From an uncultured Alistipes sp. (GTDB lineage Bacteria; Bacteroidota; Bacteroidia; Bacteroidales; Rikenellaceae), in the NCBI GenBank assembly GCA_947629705.1, contig CANREN010000001.1:1-64000 (forward strand): a stretch of DNA of 64,000 nucleotides, in the 5' to 3' direction. Position numbers and translations under genes: made by a program. The notes beneath the pieces were generated by a model, which saw only the letters and a program-made list of their open reading frames with translations, made no database searches and was not told the origin of the DNA. Shown one piece after another: positions 33,172-43,377 of this stretch; position 1 is the stretch's first letter, and every line of letters begins with the position of its first letter.

Positions 33172-35493
33172 TCAGAATTTGACGGTTATGTTGGCCAGTA
33201 CGTTCGTCGGTGCTTGCGGAAAGTAGAACGCATGGTCGGTTTGTTCCGTCCGGTCGCTGGTATCTGTATAGGCTTCCGACCAGCCGTAGCCGTTGCTTTC
33301 GTATTCCGTATCGAACAGATTGTTGATCGTCAGGCCGATGCGGACGCTTTTGGCGGCCCGTGTGCGGAACGTATAACCCAAATTGAGATTCGTTACGCAA
33401 TAGGCGTCGAGCTGCATAGCACTATTCTCGTAGTTAGTGAAATACTGTTTGCTGACGTATTGCGTGTGCAGGATGGCTTCGAATCCGCGATGGTGGAAAT
33501 CGAGCAGCAGGGCGGCGATGGTTTTCGGTGAATAGGCGAGCCGGGTCGTGCCCATGGCAACCGTGTGATAACCGTATTCGCCCGCGACATCGCCCGATAA
33601 TCCGTAGTCGACGACGCGGTGCAGGTAGTTTTCGATGCGGTTCTGCGAGAAGGTCGCGTTGGCGCTGGCCGTGAACCATCGGGCGACGCGCCACGATGCC
33701 GACAACTCGATGCCGCGGCGATAGCTGTCGGGAACGTTGTCGTTCAAGGCGTCGTACCCGTCGTTGATGCGGCCCGTCGGCACCAATTGGTCTTTGTACT
33801 TCATGTAGTAGAGGTTCACGCCCAACGACAGTTTCGGAGCCGTGTAGGTGTACCCCAATTCATAGTCGTAGAGCTTTTCGGAGGTGGGGTAGGTGTCGGC
33901 TTCGGCGAACAGGTAGCGGTCGGTGAAGTCGCTGCGCGTCGGTTCCTTTTGCGCAATAGCGAACGAGAAATAGAAGTTGTTGCGTTTGCCGAGCGCGTAG
34001 CTCAGACCGACGTGGGGATTGAAGAAATGATACTGTTTGTCGACGTCGATGGGTTGCATGCCCACCTGTTTCGAGACGTAATTGTCGTTGACGCCCCACG
34101 CTTCGTAGCTCACGTAGCGGTATTGCAGATCGGCGAACAGACGCAGGCCGTTCGCAACCTGCCACGAGGCACGGGCGAAGAGGTTGGCATCCTGCTTGTC
34201 GACATCGTTGTCGTACCAGCGGCCGCCAATCTGCTCCGAAGCCAAGCCGTTCACCCAGTCGAGTTCGCCCCAGTGCGGACAGGTGTAGTAGCTCCACGAA
34301 CCGCCGAACGTCAGATCGAATCGTTCTACCGAGTAGTTGGCCGAGGCGTTGAGCCCGCCCAAATGGTTGCGCATCAGCTTTTCGCGGATCAAATCGGCTT
34401 TGACCTTCTCCCCGTTTGCATCGTAGGCGATGGCATCCGGAAATCCGTACTCCACGAGCTTCGAATCATCCTTGTACTGTTTGTGGTAGCCGTAGCCGTA
34501 GGTGTAAAAGGCCGTTGCGTTCAGCGTCCAGCGATCGTTCAGCCGCTGGGTCAGCAACAGCTGGTTGTTGATTTGCAGATAGTTGTCCGTCTGGTCGTCG
34601 TAGTAATCCACCGTGGCGCGCTGCAGTTCGCCGTCTTCCATATAATAATAGGAGTGGGGGCCGTCGGACGTGTAGTATTGTCCGCTGTCATGGTAGCGGC
34701 GGCCGTTCAAGGCCATGTCCGCTTTCGTTACGCCGTTGTAGGTGAGATAGGTTTTGGCCTTGCCGCCGAACGAAACCAATTTCAGCATGGTGTTGCCCTT
34801 GTAGTAGCCGGCCTGGAACATATAGGATTTGAGGTCGGTGGAACCGCGGTCGATGTATCCGTCCGAACCGATATGCGTCAGCCGTGCATCCAACGTCCAA
34901 TGTCCGCCCAACAGCCCCGACGAAAGCTGTACGGCCTGTTTGTTGGTGTCGTAGGAGCCGTAGGAGAGCGATGCCGTGCCGCGAAACTCGGTCGACAGCG
35001 GTTCGGTCGTCATGCTGATGGCTCCGCCGAATGCCCCTGTGCCGTTGGTCGATACGCCGGCGCCGCGCTGCACCTGCATCGTGCCGACCGTCGAAATCAA
35101 GTCGGGCGTATCGTACCAATACATCGAATGCGAATCGGGATTGTTCATCGAAACGCCGTTGATCGTAACGTTCAGCCGCGTGGCATCCGTACCGCGCAGC
35201 CGCATCGAGGTGCCGCCGATCCCGATGCCGGTTTCGTTGGTGGCAATCATCGACGGCGTCAAGGCCAGCACCGACGGAATGTCGTAACCGTAGCTGTTGC
35301 GGGCGATTTCGTCGCTTGAGAGGTTCGAGTGGGCCACGGGCGTCGTAGCCGTCGCGCGCGTGGCGGTTACCTCGACCTCCTGCAAACGGATCATGCGCAG
35401 CGAATCGTCCGCGCTATGCGGAACCTGCTGCGCCCTTGCGGCAGCCGCATAGAGCAGCATGGCCGCAACACTCATCGTAAAATACCTTTTCAT
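33172..35493 (-). CDS. TonB-dependent outer-membrane receptor, likely for thiamine
   Basis: The 773-residue protein has a signal peptide (MKRYFTMSVAAMLLYAAAARAQ), a plug domain (about 45-150: RGTDATRLNVTINGVSMN, QVQRGAGVSTNGTGAFGGAISM) and a beta barrel ending in F (ANITVKF). A TonB box-like QEVEVTATRA follows the signal. The TPP riboswitch in its leader and the pnuT gene after it point to uptake of thiamine or its phosphates across the outer membrane. There is no carboxypeptidase-like N-terminal domain of the SusC type. Confidence 0.93.
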   Translation of the reverse strand: MKRYFTMSVAAMLLYAAAARAQQVPHSADDSLRMIRLQEVEVTATRATATTPVAHSNLSSDEIARNSYGYDIPSVLALTPSMIATNETGIGIGGTSMRLRGTDATRLNVTINGVSMNNPDSHSMYWYDTPDLISTVGTMQVQRGAGVSTNGTGAFGGAISMTTEPLSTEFRGTASLSYGSYDTNKQAVQLSSGLLGGHWTLDARLTHIGSDGYIDRGSTDLKSYMFQAGYYKGNTMLKLVSFGGKAKTYLTYNGVTKADMALNGRRYHDSGQYYTSDGPHSYYYMEDGELQRATVDYYDDQTDNYLQINNQLLLTQRLNDRWTLNATAFYTYGYGYHKQYKDDSKLVEYGFPDAIAYDANGEKVKADLIREKLMRNHLGGLNASANYSVERFDLTFGGSWSYYTCPHWGELDWVNGLASEQIGGRWYDNDVDKQDANLFARASWQVANGLRLFADLQYRYVSYEAWGVNDNYVSKQVGMQPIDVDKQYHFFNPHVGLSYALGKRNNFYFSFAIAQKEPTRSDFTDRYLFAEADTYPTSEKLYDYELGYTYTAPKLSLGVNLYYMKYKDQLVPTGRINDGYDALNDNVPDSYRRGIELSASWRVARWFTASANATFSQNRIENYLHRVVDYGLSGDVAGEYGYHTVAMGTTRLAYSPKTIAALLLDFHHRGFEAILHTQYVSKQYFTNYENSAMQLDAYCVTNLNLGYTFRTRAAKSVRIGLTINNLFDTEYESNGYGWSEAYTDTSDRTEQTDHAFYFPQAPTNVLANITVKF

Positions 35494-35545
35494 ACTTACT
35501 TTAATTTGAGGTTAAAGAACTGAAAAGGGGTATGTGTTGTCGATT

Positions 35546-35624
35546 ATGCGTTCCCGGTCTCGGCATTACCCGTGTCCGGTTCAATGGGTATAATCTCAGC
35601 TCGCGCGCGGCGGGCACCCCTTTA
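35546..35624 (-). ncRNA. TPP riboswitch (THI element)
   Basis: On the minus strand: AAAGGGGTGCCC, then GAGCTGAGATTATACCC, GAACCGGACACGGGTAATGCC and GACCGGGAACGC, all in the order of the TPP aptamer. It lies in the leader of the TonB receptor gene, about 55 bases before the start, and should reduce expression of the receptor and PnuT when thiamine pyrophosphate is abundant. Confidence 0.95.
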
Positions 35625-35636
35625 AGAAATTCGCGG

Positions 35637-35667
35637 CAAAGGTAAAACAAAAGGCGGAAAGTACCAA
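35637..35667 (-). promoter_or_regulatory. promoter of the TPP riboswitch/TonB/pnuT operon
   Basis: On the minus strand TTGG (35664-35667), 19 bases, TACCTTTG (35637-35644). The -33 element lies in the loop of the xylA terminator hairpin. Confidence 0.65.
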
Positions 35668-35683
35668 CGCTTTCCGCCTTTTT
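35649..35683. terminator. terminator downstream of xylA
   Basis: AGGCGGAAAG pairs with CTTTCCGCCT around an eight-base loop, with T-runs on both sides (TTTTG on the minus strand). On the minus strand it lies just after xylA and overlaps the next promoter. Confidence 0.8.
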
Positions 35684-35707
35684 CTGTTGTCGGCAAGCCG
35701 AACCGAC

Positions 35708-37021
35708 TTATATATACATGTTTACGATCGCCTCGTAAAGTTCCTGCTTGCCGCTGTGCCGGGCCGGTTCGTGGCTGCGGGCGTATTCGGCGACCTGCTC
35801 CAACGTCAGTTTGCCGTCTTCGAAGAGTTTGCCCTCGCCCGCATCGTAGGAGGCATAGCGTTCCGACAGCATTTTGCAGTAAGGCGAGTTATCCAAAATG
35901 TCGGCGGCGATCAGCAGCGCGCGCGCCATGACATCCATCGCTGCGATATGGGCGATGAAGATGTCTTCGAGGTCGGTCGAGTTGCGTCGGGTCTTGGCAT
36001 CGAAATTCGTGCCGCCGCCCTGCAAACCGCCGCCGCGGACGATCACCATCATGGCCTGCACCATTTCATAGAGGTCGATGGGGAACTGGTCGGTGTCCCA
36101 GCCGTTCTGGTAGTCGCCGCGGTTGGCGTCGATGGAGCCGAGCATACCGGCATCGACGGCGCATTGCAGCTCATGTTCGAACGTATGGCCGGCCAGCGTA
36201 GCATGGTTCACTTCGATATTGACCTTGAAATCCCTGTCCAATCCGTGCGCGCGCAGGAACCCGATGACGGTCTCCGTATCGACGTCGTACTGGTGCTTCA
36301 TCGGCTCCATCGGCTTCGGTTCGATCAGGAACGTGCCTTTGAACCCTTTGCCGCGGGCATAGTCGCGAGCCATGCGCAGCATGGTGGCCATGTGCTCTTT
36401 TTCGCGTTTCATGTCGGTGTTCAGCAGCGACATGTAACCTTCGCGGCCGCCCCAGAACACGTAGCAGTCGCCGCCTAATTCGATCGTCGCGTCGAGGGCG
36501 TTCTTGATCTGGAGCATGGCGCGGGCCGCCGTATCGTAGTCCGGATTGGTCGATGCGCCGTTCATGTAGCGGGCGTGCCCGAATACGTTGGCCGTACCCC
36601 ACAACAGTTTGATGCCGGTTTCGGCCTGTTTCTGCTTGGCATAGGCGACGATCGCTTTCAGATTCTTCTCGTACTCCTGCGGGGTCGCGGCTTCATCGAC
36701 GAGATCGACATCGTGGAAGCAGTAGTATTCGATGCCCATCTTCTGCATGAACTCGAATCCGGCATCCATCTTGGCCTTGGCCCGTTCGATGGGGTCGGCC
36801 GCCTCGTTCCACGGGAATTTTTTCGTGCCGCCGCCGAACTGGTCGCCGCCTTCGGCGCAAAGCGTATGCCACCACGCCATCGAGAAACGGAACCACTCTT
36901 TCATTTTGCGACCTTTCACGACCTTCTCGGGATCGTAATAGTGGAATGCCATCGGATTTTTCGACGAGGCACCTTCGAACGGAATTTTGCCCACTTCGGG
37001 GAAATAGATTTTTGCAGCCAT
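35708..37021 (-). CDS. xylA: xylose isomerase
   Basis: XylA converts D-xylose to D-xylulose. The 437-residue TIM barrel has the catalytic His region [47 protein letters not shown], the metal-binding [17 protein letters not shown] and [16 protein letters not shown], and [17 protein letters not shown] near the end. It lies 15 bases after xylB in one operon. Confidence 0.97.
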   Translation of the reverse strand: MAAKIYFPEVGKIPFEGASSKNPMAFHYYDPEKVVKGRKMKEWFRFSMAWWHTLCAEGGDQFGGGTKKFPWNEAADPIERAKAKMDAGFEFMQKMGIEYYCFHDVDLVDEAATPQEYEKNLKAIVAYAKQKQAETGIKLLWGTANVFGHARYMNGASTNPDYDTAARAMLQIKNALDATIELGGDCYVFWGGREGYMSLLNTDMKREKEHMATMLRMARDYARGKGFKGTFLIEPKPMEPMKHQYDVDTETVIGFLRAHGLDRDFKVNIEVNHATLAGHTFEHELQCAVDAGMLGSIDANRGDYQNGWDTDQFPIDLYEMVQAMMVIVRGGGLQGGGTNFDAKTRRNSTDLEDIFIAHIAAMDVMARALLIAADILDNSPYCKMLSERYASYDAGEGKLFEDGKLTLEQVAEYARSHEPARHSGKQELYEAIVNMYI

Positions 37022-37036
37022 TTTATTAAGTGTTAA

Positions 37037-38536
37037 TTATAGGTTTATTGTCTGTTGGTTCAGTTTCGAATCGACTTCGCGGCACCAGGCGGCGTAGCCG
37101 GCTTCCAAGACCTCGCGGTCGGCCTCGACGGGCTCCACGACCTCCAACCGGCGCAGCGAGGCGAAGGCCTCTTCGCGCGATCGGTAGTATCCGGCCCCCA
37201 ATGCGGCCCCGCGCGCCGCACCCAAGGCCCCGTCCGTGTTGAACAGCTCGATACGAGCTCCGGTCAGCGTCGCCAACGTGCGGCGGAAGAGCGGCGAGAG
37301 GAACAGATTGGCCTTGCCGGCCCGGATGACGTCGGGTTTCAGCCCCATTCCGCGCATGATATCGATGCCGTAGCGGAACGAGTAGGCGATGCCTTCCTGG
37401 GCGGCCCGCAGGATATGGGCTGTGGTATGGCGGTTCAGGTCGATGCCGACGATCGCGGCTCCCGTCGTGCGGTTTTCGAGCACGCGCTCGGCCCCGTTGC
37501 CGAAGGGCAGCACCGACAAGCCCTCCGATCCGGCCGGAACGCGCTCTGCAAGCTCGTTCATACGGGCGTAATCGGCCGTTTGCTGGACGATATTGCGTCG
37601 AATCCATGCGTTCATGATGCCCGTGCCGTTGATGCAGAGCAGGATGCCGTAGCGCGGCGCTTCGGGCCGGTGATTGACGTGCACGAACGTGTTGACACGC
37701 GACAGCGGATCGGCTTTCGGCGTATCGACGACCCCGTAAACCACGCCGCTTGTTCCGCCGGTCGCCGCGATCTCTCCGGCTTCCAGTACATTAAGCGAAA
37801 AGGCGTTGTTCGGCTGGTCTCCGGCCCGGTAGGAGATGGGTGTGCCGGCGGGTATGCCGAGCGCTTGCTCCGTCGCCTTGTCCGTGCGGGCCTGGATGCC
37901 GATGGAAACGCCCGCTTCAGGGATGATCGTGTGCGGAATGCCGTAATGATCGGCGATGAAATCGGCGCGGCGCTCCTCTTTGAAGTCCCAGAGAATCTGT
38001 TCCGAAAGGCCGCTGATCGTGGTCGTCTTTTCGCCCGAGAGCCGGTAGGCGATGTAGTCGCCCGGCAGCATGAAGCGATCGATTTTTTCGAAAATTTCCG
38101 GTTCGTTGCGTTTCACCCACGCCAATTTCGAGGCTGTGAAGTTTCCGGGCGAGTTGAGCGTATGGGCCAGACAGTAGTCGCGTCCGATCGCCTTCAAGGC
38201 TTCGGCTCCGATGCCGACGGCGCGCGAATCGCACCAGATGATCGCCTTGCGCAGGGGCTTTCCGACACGGTCGAGCAGCGTCAGTCCGTGCATCTGGTAG
38301 GTGATGCCGATGGAGACCACTTCGCGCATGGGGTGGTCGGCGGCGATTCGGCGAATGCCTTCGCAGAGATAATGCCACCACATTTCGGGGTCTTGTTCCG
38401 CCCAGCCCGTACGGGGCGCGTCGATGCGCATTTCGGATTGCGGATTGGTCGATGAAGCGACGCATTCGCCTGTCCCGATATCCAACAGCGATACTTTGAC
38501 GGACGATGAACCGACGTCGATACCTAACGATTTCAT
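37037..38536 (-). CDS. xylB: xylulokinase
   Basis: XylB phosphorylates D-xylulose to xylulose 5-phosphate. The 499-residue FGGY kinase starts LGIDVGSSSVKVSLLD, has YQMHGLTLLDRVGKPLRKAIIWCDSR, the C-terminal ATP-domain motif ATGGTSGVVYG and RAGKANLFLSPLFRRTLATLTGARIEL. The track's 37 extra N-terminal residues are untranslated leader; I start at the ATG at 38536. Xylose-specific regulators or transporters are not next to it. Confidence 0.95.
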   Translation of the reverse strand: MKSLGIDVGSSSVKVSLLDIGTGECVASSTNPQSEMRIDAPRTGWAEQDPEMWWHYLCEGIRRIAADHPMREVVSIGITYQMHGLTLLDRVGKPLRKAIIWCDSRAVGIGAEALKAIGRDYCLAHTLNSPGNFTASKLAWVKRNEPEIFEKIDRFMLPGDYIAYRLSGEKTTTISGLSEQILWDFKEERRADFIADHYGIPHTIIPEAGVSIGIQARTDKATEQALGIPAGTPISYRAGDQPNNAFSLNVLEAGEIAATGGTSGVVYGVVDTPKADPLSRVNTFVHVNHRPEAPRYGILLCINGTGIMNAWIRRNIVQQTADYARMNELAERVPAGSEGLSVLPFGNGAERVLENRTTGAAIVGIDLNRHTTAHILRAAQEGIAYSFRYGIDIMRGMGLKPDVIRAGKANLFLSPLFRRTLATLTGARIELFNTDGALGAARGAALGAGYYRSREEAFASLRRLEVVEPVEADREVLEAGYAAWCREVDSKLNQQTINL

Positions 38537-38557
38537 GCTTTTGCAATTTGAATCAAG

Positions 38558-38589
38558 TAAAGATAGCGATTTTTTTGCAATCGGCCAAA
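38558..38589 (-). promoter_or_regulatory. promoter of xylBA
   Basis: Minus strand: TTTG (38586-38589), 20 bases, TATCTTTA (38558-38565; one mismatch to TAnnTTTG), 21 bases before the xylB ATG. Confidence 0.6.
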
Positions 38590-38688
38590 AAAAATGCGGC
38601 CGAATCCTTTTGTTGCGAAAAAGCGAGGATTTCGCCGGAATCGGCATCCTCGCTTTCGCTCGTGCTTAAAAAAATGTCGGGGCTTTGC

Positions 38689-39744
38689 CTAATACGTCCC
38701 GAATCGGAAAACGATCTTCTGGCAATAGCGTTCGCCCGGTCGGAGCAGGGGCGACGGAAATTCCGGCCGGTTGACGGCATCGGGGAAATGCTGACATTCG
38801 ATGGCCACGCCGTCATGATCGGCATAGCGGCCGCCCGATTTGGTCTCGGGACAGCCTCCGGCGAGCCAGTTGCCGGTGTAGATCATCACGGAGGGTTGCG
38901 AGGAGAGAATCCGCACCGTGCGGCCCGATTTCGGATCGCGCAGTTCGCCGACTTCGCCGAGGATATTCGGCTTCCAGCCGTCGATTGCGAACGGATGATC
39001 GTATCCGCGGAAGTCGCGGATATGGTTGAACTCGGCGTCGATCCCCTCGCGCAACGGTCGGAAGGCACGGAAATCCTGCGGCGTTCCGGCTGCGTCGAGC
39101 AGCTTGCCCGTCGGAATCTGGTACGCATCCATCTCCGGCACCTGCGAGCAGTTGAGCCGCAGCTCCTGGTCGAGCACCGAGCCGCTCGCTTCGCCGGCCA
39201 GATTGAAATAGATGTGGTTGGTCATGTTGACGATCGTCGTGCGGTCGGTCTGCGCCACGTAGGTGATTTCGAACGAATTTTCGTCATCGAAATCGAACAC
39301 GGCTTCGACTTGCAGCTCGCCCGGGTACCCCTGGTCGCCGTCGTCCGAGGTCAGCGCCATGACGATCCGGTTGGTCTCCGCGCGGCTCTCCCAAATGCGG
39401 TTGGCGAAGTTCTTCGTGCCGCCGTGCAGATGGTTGCGTCCGTTGTTGATCTCCAACGAATAGGTTTCGCCGTCGATGGTCATGCGGCCCATAGCGATGC
39501 GGTTGGCGCAGCGGCCTACGCTCTTGCCCATCGCCGCGCCGTCGAAAAAGTAGCCTTCGGGATGCTTGTAGCCCAGGACGACATCGGCCATGCGGCCTTC
39601 GCGGTCGGGCATCGTCGCGCCGACGACCGTCGCGCCGAAATTCGAAATCCGCACTGCCGCACCCTGTGCATTGCGCAGGGTATAGAGGATGATGGCTTCG
39701 CCCTCGGGCGTCATGCCCCATACCTGTTGTTCGATTGTAATCAT
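38689..39744 (-). CDS. galM: aldose 1-epimerase (galactose mutarotase)
   Basis: GalM interconverts alpha and beta anomers of aldoses. The 351-residue protein has ISNFGATVVGATMPDREG, the catalytic region NGRNHLHGGTKNFANRIW, NMTNHIYFNLAGE, and the active-site Glu region DGVAIECQHFPDAVNRPEFPSPLLRPGE. The track's longer ORF is a shadow of gltX; I start at the ATG at 39744, two bases after the gltX stop, so galM is coupled to gltX. Confidence 0.95.
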   Translation of the reverse strand: MITIEQQVWGMTPEGEAIILYTLRNAQGAAVRISNFGATVVGATMPDREGRMADVVLGYKHPEGYFFDGAAMGKSVGRCANRIAMGRMTIDGETYSLEINNGRNHLHGGTKNFANRIWESRAETNRIVMALTSDDGDQGYPGELQVEAVFDFDDENSFEITYVAQTDRTTIVNMTNHIYFNLAGEASGSVLDQELRLNCSQVPEMDAYQIPTGKLLDAAGTPQDFRAFRPLREGIDAEFNHIRDFRGYDHPFAIDGWKPNILGEVGELRDPKSGRTVRILSSQPSVMIYTGNWLAGGCPETKSGGRYADHDGVAIECQHFPDAVNRPEFPSPLLRPGERYCQKIVFRFGTY

Positions 39745-39746
39745 AG

Positions 39747-41282
39747 TTATTCTGCCGGTTTTAAGGTGTTCAACAGATGGTCGATGCGTCGCAGGCACTC
39801 CTCCTTGCCGAGGAACGACGTTACGTCGTACATGCCCGGGCCCTTGCCGGCGCCGACCAACGCCAGCCGCAGCGTGTTCATGACCTGCCCCATGCCGTAC
39901 CCCTTCTCCTCGATCCAGGCGTGTACGACCTGTTCGGTATGCTCCAGCGAGAAGTCGTCGAGGGCGGCCAGCACGTCGCGCAACGCCCGCAGAATGGCCG
40001 GATTGTCGCCTTTCCAATACTTTTTGACCTGCTTTTCTTCGTAGACCTCGGGCGCGATGAAGAAGAACGAGGTCAAATCCCATAGATCGGTGAGTAAGGT
40101 CGCCCGTTCTTTCATGATGCCGGCCGCATGGCCTGCAACGGCGTCCGGCACTTCGATTCCGTGCTCCCGCAGAATGGGTTGATAGAGCACGGCCAATTCC
40201 GCCTCGGTTTTGTGGTGCATGTATTGTGCATTGAACCACTTCGCCTTGTCGGGCTGGAAGCGGGCGCCCGATTTCGAGACACGCTCCAACGAAAATCGCC
40301 CGATCAGCTCCGGCATCGTGAACAACTCCTGCTCGGTGCCCGGGTTCCAGCCCAGCAGCGCGAGCATGTTGATGAAGGCCTCGGGAAAATAGCCGTCTTC
40401 GCGATAGCCGTGGGCCGTTTCGCCCGTGGCGGGCGATTCCCAGAAGAGCGGGAATACGGGGAATCCCATCTTGTCGCCGTCGCGTTTGGAGAGTTTGCCG
40501 CCGCCCGTAGGTTTCAGCAGCAGGGGCAGGTGGGCGAAAGCCGGCCGGGTCTCCTGCCAGCCGAAGGCTTCGTAAAGCAGATAGTGCAGGGGCAGGGACG
40601 GCAGCCACTCTTCGCCGCGGATGACGTGCGAAATCTCCATCAGATGGTCGTCGACGATATTGGCGAGGTGATAGGTCGGCAGCGCATCCGCCGATTTGTA
40701 GAGCACCTTGTCGTCGAGCGTCGAGGTGTTGACCTCTACGTGGCCGCGGATCAGGTCGTCCATTTCGACCAAACGGTTCTCGGGCATCTTGAAGCGGATG
40801 ACCCATTGGTCGCCGCGATCGATGCGCGCTTTGACCTCATCGGCCGACAACGAGAGCGACGTGGCGAGCCGTTCGCGGACAGTATAATTGTAGGCGAATG
40901 TTTCGCCGCGGCTTTCGTACTCCTTGCGCAGCGTTTCGAGCTCTGCGGCCGAGTCGAACGCATAATAGGCCCATCCGGCATCGACCAGCTGCAACGCATA
41001 TCCGAGGTAGATTTCGCGGCGTTCGCTCTGCCGGTAGGGGGCATGAGGCCCGCCGACTCCGACGCCTTCGTCGATTTCGATGCCGCACCAGGCGAGCGAT
41101 TCCAGAATATAGGCTTCGGCGCCGGGGACAAAGCGTTGCGAATCGGTGTCTTCGATCCGCAGAATCATCTGTCCGCCGTGCTGCCGGGCGAAAAGGTAGT
41201 TGTAGAGCGCCGTACGGACGCCTCCGATGTGCAGAGGACCGGTAGGGCTGGGTGCAAAGCGCACCCGAACAGGTCTGTTCAT
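39747..41282 (-). CDS. gltX: glutamyl-tRNA synthetase
   Basis: GltX charges tRNA-Glu. The 511-residue class I synthetase has the HIGH motif variant in [25 protein letters not shown], the KMSKS motif [39 protein letters not shown], and the C-terminal anticodon-binding helical domain with [14 protein letters not shown]-type helices (residues about 330-505). It heads a two-gene unit with galM, an unusual pairing. Confidence 0.96.
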   Translation of the reverse strand: MNRPVRVRFAPSPTGPLHIGGVRTALYNYLFARQHGGQMILRIEDTDSQRFVPGAEAYILESLAWCGIEIDEGVGVGGPHAPYRQSERREIYLGYALQLVDAGWAYYAFDSAAELETLRKEYESRGETFAYNYTVRERLATSLSLSADEVKARIDRGDQWVIRFKMPENRLVEMDDLIRGHVEVNTSTLDDKVLYKSADALPTYHLANIVDDHLMEISHVIRGEEWLPSLPLHYLLYEAFGWQETRPAFAHLPLLLKPTGGGKLSKRDGDKMGFPVFPLFWESPATGETAHGYREDGYFPEAFINMLALLGWNPGTEQELFTMPELIGRFSLERVSKSGARFQPDKAKWFNAQYMHHKTEAELAVLYQPILREHGIEVPDAVAGHAAGIMKERATLLTDLWDLTSFFFIAPEVYEEKQVKKYWKGDNPAILRALRDVLAALDDFSLEHTEQVVHAWIEEKGYGMGQVMNTLRLALVGAGKGPGMYDVTSFLGKEECLRRIDHLLNTLKPAE

Positions 41283-41321
41283 CTATTTGTTGGCTGTTAT
41301 ATGGCGATTTTCGGAAAAATT

Positions 41322-42050
41322 TTATTTCAGACGGTATTCGATCCGCATGGTGATGCGGGCCTTCTTCGTGCGGCTCGACGTGTTGAACGAACCGCCGGCG
41401 GAGAACTCCTCGTTGGTGTTGGCCCCCGTAATCTGGAACACGCCCATGCGGGCCGATGCGACACGGCCGATTCGGGTGCCGGCGTTGTCGGCGATCTTTT
41501 CGGCACGGGTACGGGCATCGGCCGATGCCGTTTCGATCAGCCCCATCTTCACGTCGTCGAGTTTCGTGTAGTAGTAATCGGGCGCGTACGCTTCGATCGA
41601 GACGCCTTGGGCGATCAGCGACGAGATTTCGCGCGAGACGACTTCGACCTTCTCCACATCGGTCGATTCCACGGTGAACCGTTGACGCAGCATGTAGCCC
41701 GTGAACCGTTGTCCGGCCCAGTTGCCGTTGGCGCCGTAAACCGGTTCGTACTGCTTGTTTACGTTGACGAACCCGAAAACGATGTTTTCGGCGGGAATCC
41801 CCTTGTCTGCCAGGTATTTCTGCACCTTCTGCTTGTTGGCTTCGAGTTGGGCGTAACCGGGTGCCACGCTTTGCGATTCGGTAGTGAGTTCGCCCGACCA
41901 GACGATCAGGTCGGATACGAACTCCGTTTCACCGAGCCCGGTAACAACGATGGTGTCCTGCGAACGGTACTTGTAGGTGTAGGCGCGTCCCAATACGACG
42001 GCGCAGAGGATGGAGGCAAGAGCCAGGATAAGATATTTACCGTTTTTCAT
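41322..42050 (-). CDS. SIMPL-domain (DUF541) periplasmic protein
   Basis: The 242-residue protein has an N-terminal signal anchor (KYLILALASILCAVVLGRAYTY) and the SIMPL domain: IVVTGLGETEFVSDLIVWSGELTTES, LEANKQKVQKYLADKGIPAENIVFG, and the end TKKARITMRIEYRLK. SIMPL/YggE-like proteins are linked to oxidative-stress tolerance in other bacteria; a mechanism is not known. It stands alone upstream of gltX in the same direction. Confidence 0.9.
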   Translation of the reverse strand: MKNGKYLILALASILCAVVLGRAYTYKYRSQDTIVVTGLGETEFVSDLIVWSGELTTESQSVAPGYAQLEANKQKVQKYLADKGIPAENIVFGFVNVNKQYEPVYGANGNWAGQRFTGYMLRQRFTVESTDVEKVEVVSREISSLIAQGVSIEAYAPDYYYTKLDDVKMGLIETASADARTRAEKIADNAGTRIGRVASARMGVFQITGANTNEEFSAGGSFNTSSRTKKARITMRIEYRLK

Positions 42051-42162
42051 ACCGATATGTTTTTATTAATTAGGTCGTTTTGCTTCGTTGCGACGGTGGA
42101 GGCGGCGTTCATCCGTTGCGGCCCGCCGATTCCGGAGGGGGCCGATGCCGCGCACCGGCCAT

Positions 42163-43263
42163 TCAGACGTTGAACAGGAAGTGCATGATATCGCCGTCCT
42201 GGACGACGTATTCTTTGCCTTCGATTCCGATTTTGCCCGCATCGCGGCAGGCCTTTTCCGAGCCGAGCGTCGTGTAATCGTCGTATTTGATCACTTCGGC
42301 TCGAATGAACCCCTTTTCGAAATCGGTGTGGATGATGCCGGCGGTCTGCGGCGCCTTCATGCCGCGGATGTAGGTCCATGCGCGGCTCTCGTCGGGGCCC
42401 GTCGTGAAGAAGGTCTCGAGGTTGAGCAGTTTGTAGGCCGATTTGATCAGGCGGGCCACGCCGGACTCCTGCAAACCGAGGTCTTCGAGAAACAGTTGGC
42501 GTTCTTCGTAGCTTTCGAGTTCGGCGATATCCGCCTCGGTGGCTGCCGCGACGATCAGCATTTCGGCCTTTTCATCCGCGATGGCGGCCTTGACCGCTTC
42601 GGTGTAGGCATTGCCCGTTACGGCGCTTTTTTCATCGACGTTGCAGACATAGAGCACCGGTTTGTCGGTCAGCAGATTGAGGTCGGCGACCAATTTTTTG
42701 TCCTCTTTTTCCAACTCGACCGTGCGCGCGCTCGAGCCCTGTTCCAACGCCGACTTATATTGCAGAAGCAGTTCGACCGCGCGTTTCGCGTTTTTGTCGC
42801 CGCCCGAGGTGGCTTGTTTTTGGGTCTTGGCGAGCCGATTCTCGACGGTCTCCAAGTCCTTGAGCTGCAATTCGGTGTCGATGATGCCCTTGTCGCGAAC
42901 GGGGTCGATGGAGCCGTCGACATGGGTAATGTTGCCGTTGTCGAAGCAGCGGAGTACGTGGATGATCGCGTTCGTGTTCCGGATATTGCCGAGGAATTTG
43001 TTGCCCAATCCTTCGCCTTTCGAAGCGCCTTTGACCAGACCGGCGATGTCGACGATCTCGATGGTCGTCGGAACGACGCGTTTGGGATTGTCTATTTCAG
43101 CTAATTTCACCAAACGCCGGTCAGGCACGGTGATGACGCCCACATTGGGTTCGATGGTGCAGAACGGAAAATTGGCTGCCTGCGCCTTCGCATTGGACAG
43201 GCAGTTGAAAAGCGTCGACTTTCCTACGTTGGGAAGCCCCACGATACCGCATTGTAATGCCAT
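42163..43263 (-). CDS. ychF: redox-regulated ATPase/GTPase YchF
   Basis: YchF is an OBG-family P-loop NTPase that hydrolyses ATP and binds ribosomes. The 366-residue protein has G1 GLPNVGKSTLFNCLSNAKAQAANFPFCTIEPNVGVI, G3 DIAGLVKGASKGEGLGNKFL, the altered G4 CNVDEKS, a coiled-coil domain and the TGS domain at the end (AGIIHTDFEKGFIRAEVIKYDDY). A TATCTTTG box lies upstream. Confidence 0.97.
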   Translation of the reverse strand: MALQCGIVGLPNVGKSTLFNCLSNAKAQAANFPFCTIEPNVGVITVPDRRLVKLAEIDNPKRVVPTTIEIVDIAGLVKGASKGEGLGNKFLGNIRNTNAIIHVLRCFDNGNITHVDGSIDPVRDKGIIDTELQLKDLETVENRLAKTQKQATSGGDKNAKRAVELLLQYKSALEQGSSARTVELEKEDKKLVADLNLLTDKPVLYVCNVDEKSAVTGNAYTEAVKAAIADEKAEMLIVAAATEADIAELESYEERQLFLEDLGLQESGVARLIKSAYKLLNLETFFTTGPDESRAWTYIRGMKAPQTAGIIHTDFEKGFIRAEVIKYDDYTTLGSEKACRDAGKIGIEGKEYVVQDGDIMHFLFNV

Positions 43264-43293
43264 AGATCGGTTGTTTCTGTTTATTCAGCGGAA

Positions 43294-43301
43294 CAAAGAT
43301 A
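43294..43301 (-). promoter_or_regulatory. -7 box (TATCTTTG) of ychF
   Basis: Minus-strand TATCTTTG lies 30 bases before the ychF ATG. Confidence 0.55.
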
Positions 43302-43346
43302 GTGCAAGCCGCTCGCAAAACCAAGTGCAGAATAGAAAATAATTAC

Positions 43347-43354
43347 TATCTTTG
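43347..43354 (+). promoter_or_regulatory. -7 box (TATCTTTG) of the Pro/Glu-rich protein gene
   Basis: TATCTTTG lies 23 bases before the ATG at 43378. It decides the start, since the track's GTG at 43354 begins on the last base of this box. Confidence 0.6.
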
Positions 43355-43377
43355 TGGAGAAATTTTTATTCGGAAAG

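Noticed and set aside
33619-35319. 566-residue plus-strand ORF
   Set aside because: Antisense to the thiamine TonB receptor gene, no recognised motif.
40128-42173. 681-residue plus-strand ORF
   Set aside because: Antisense to gltX and the SIMPL gene, which are both well supported on the other strand.
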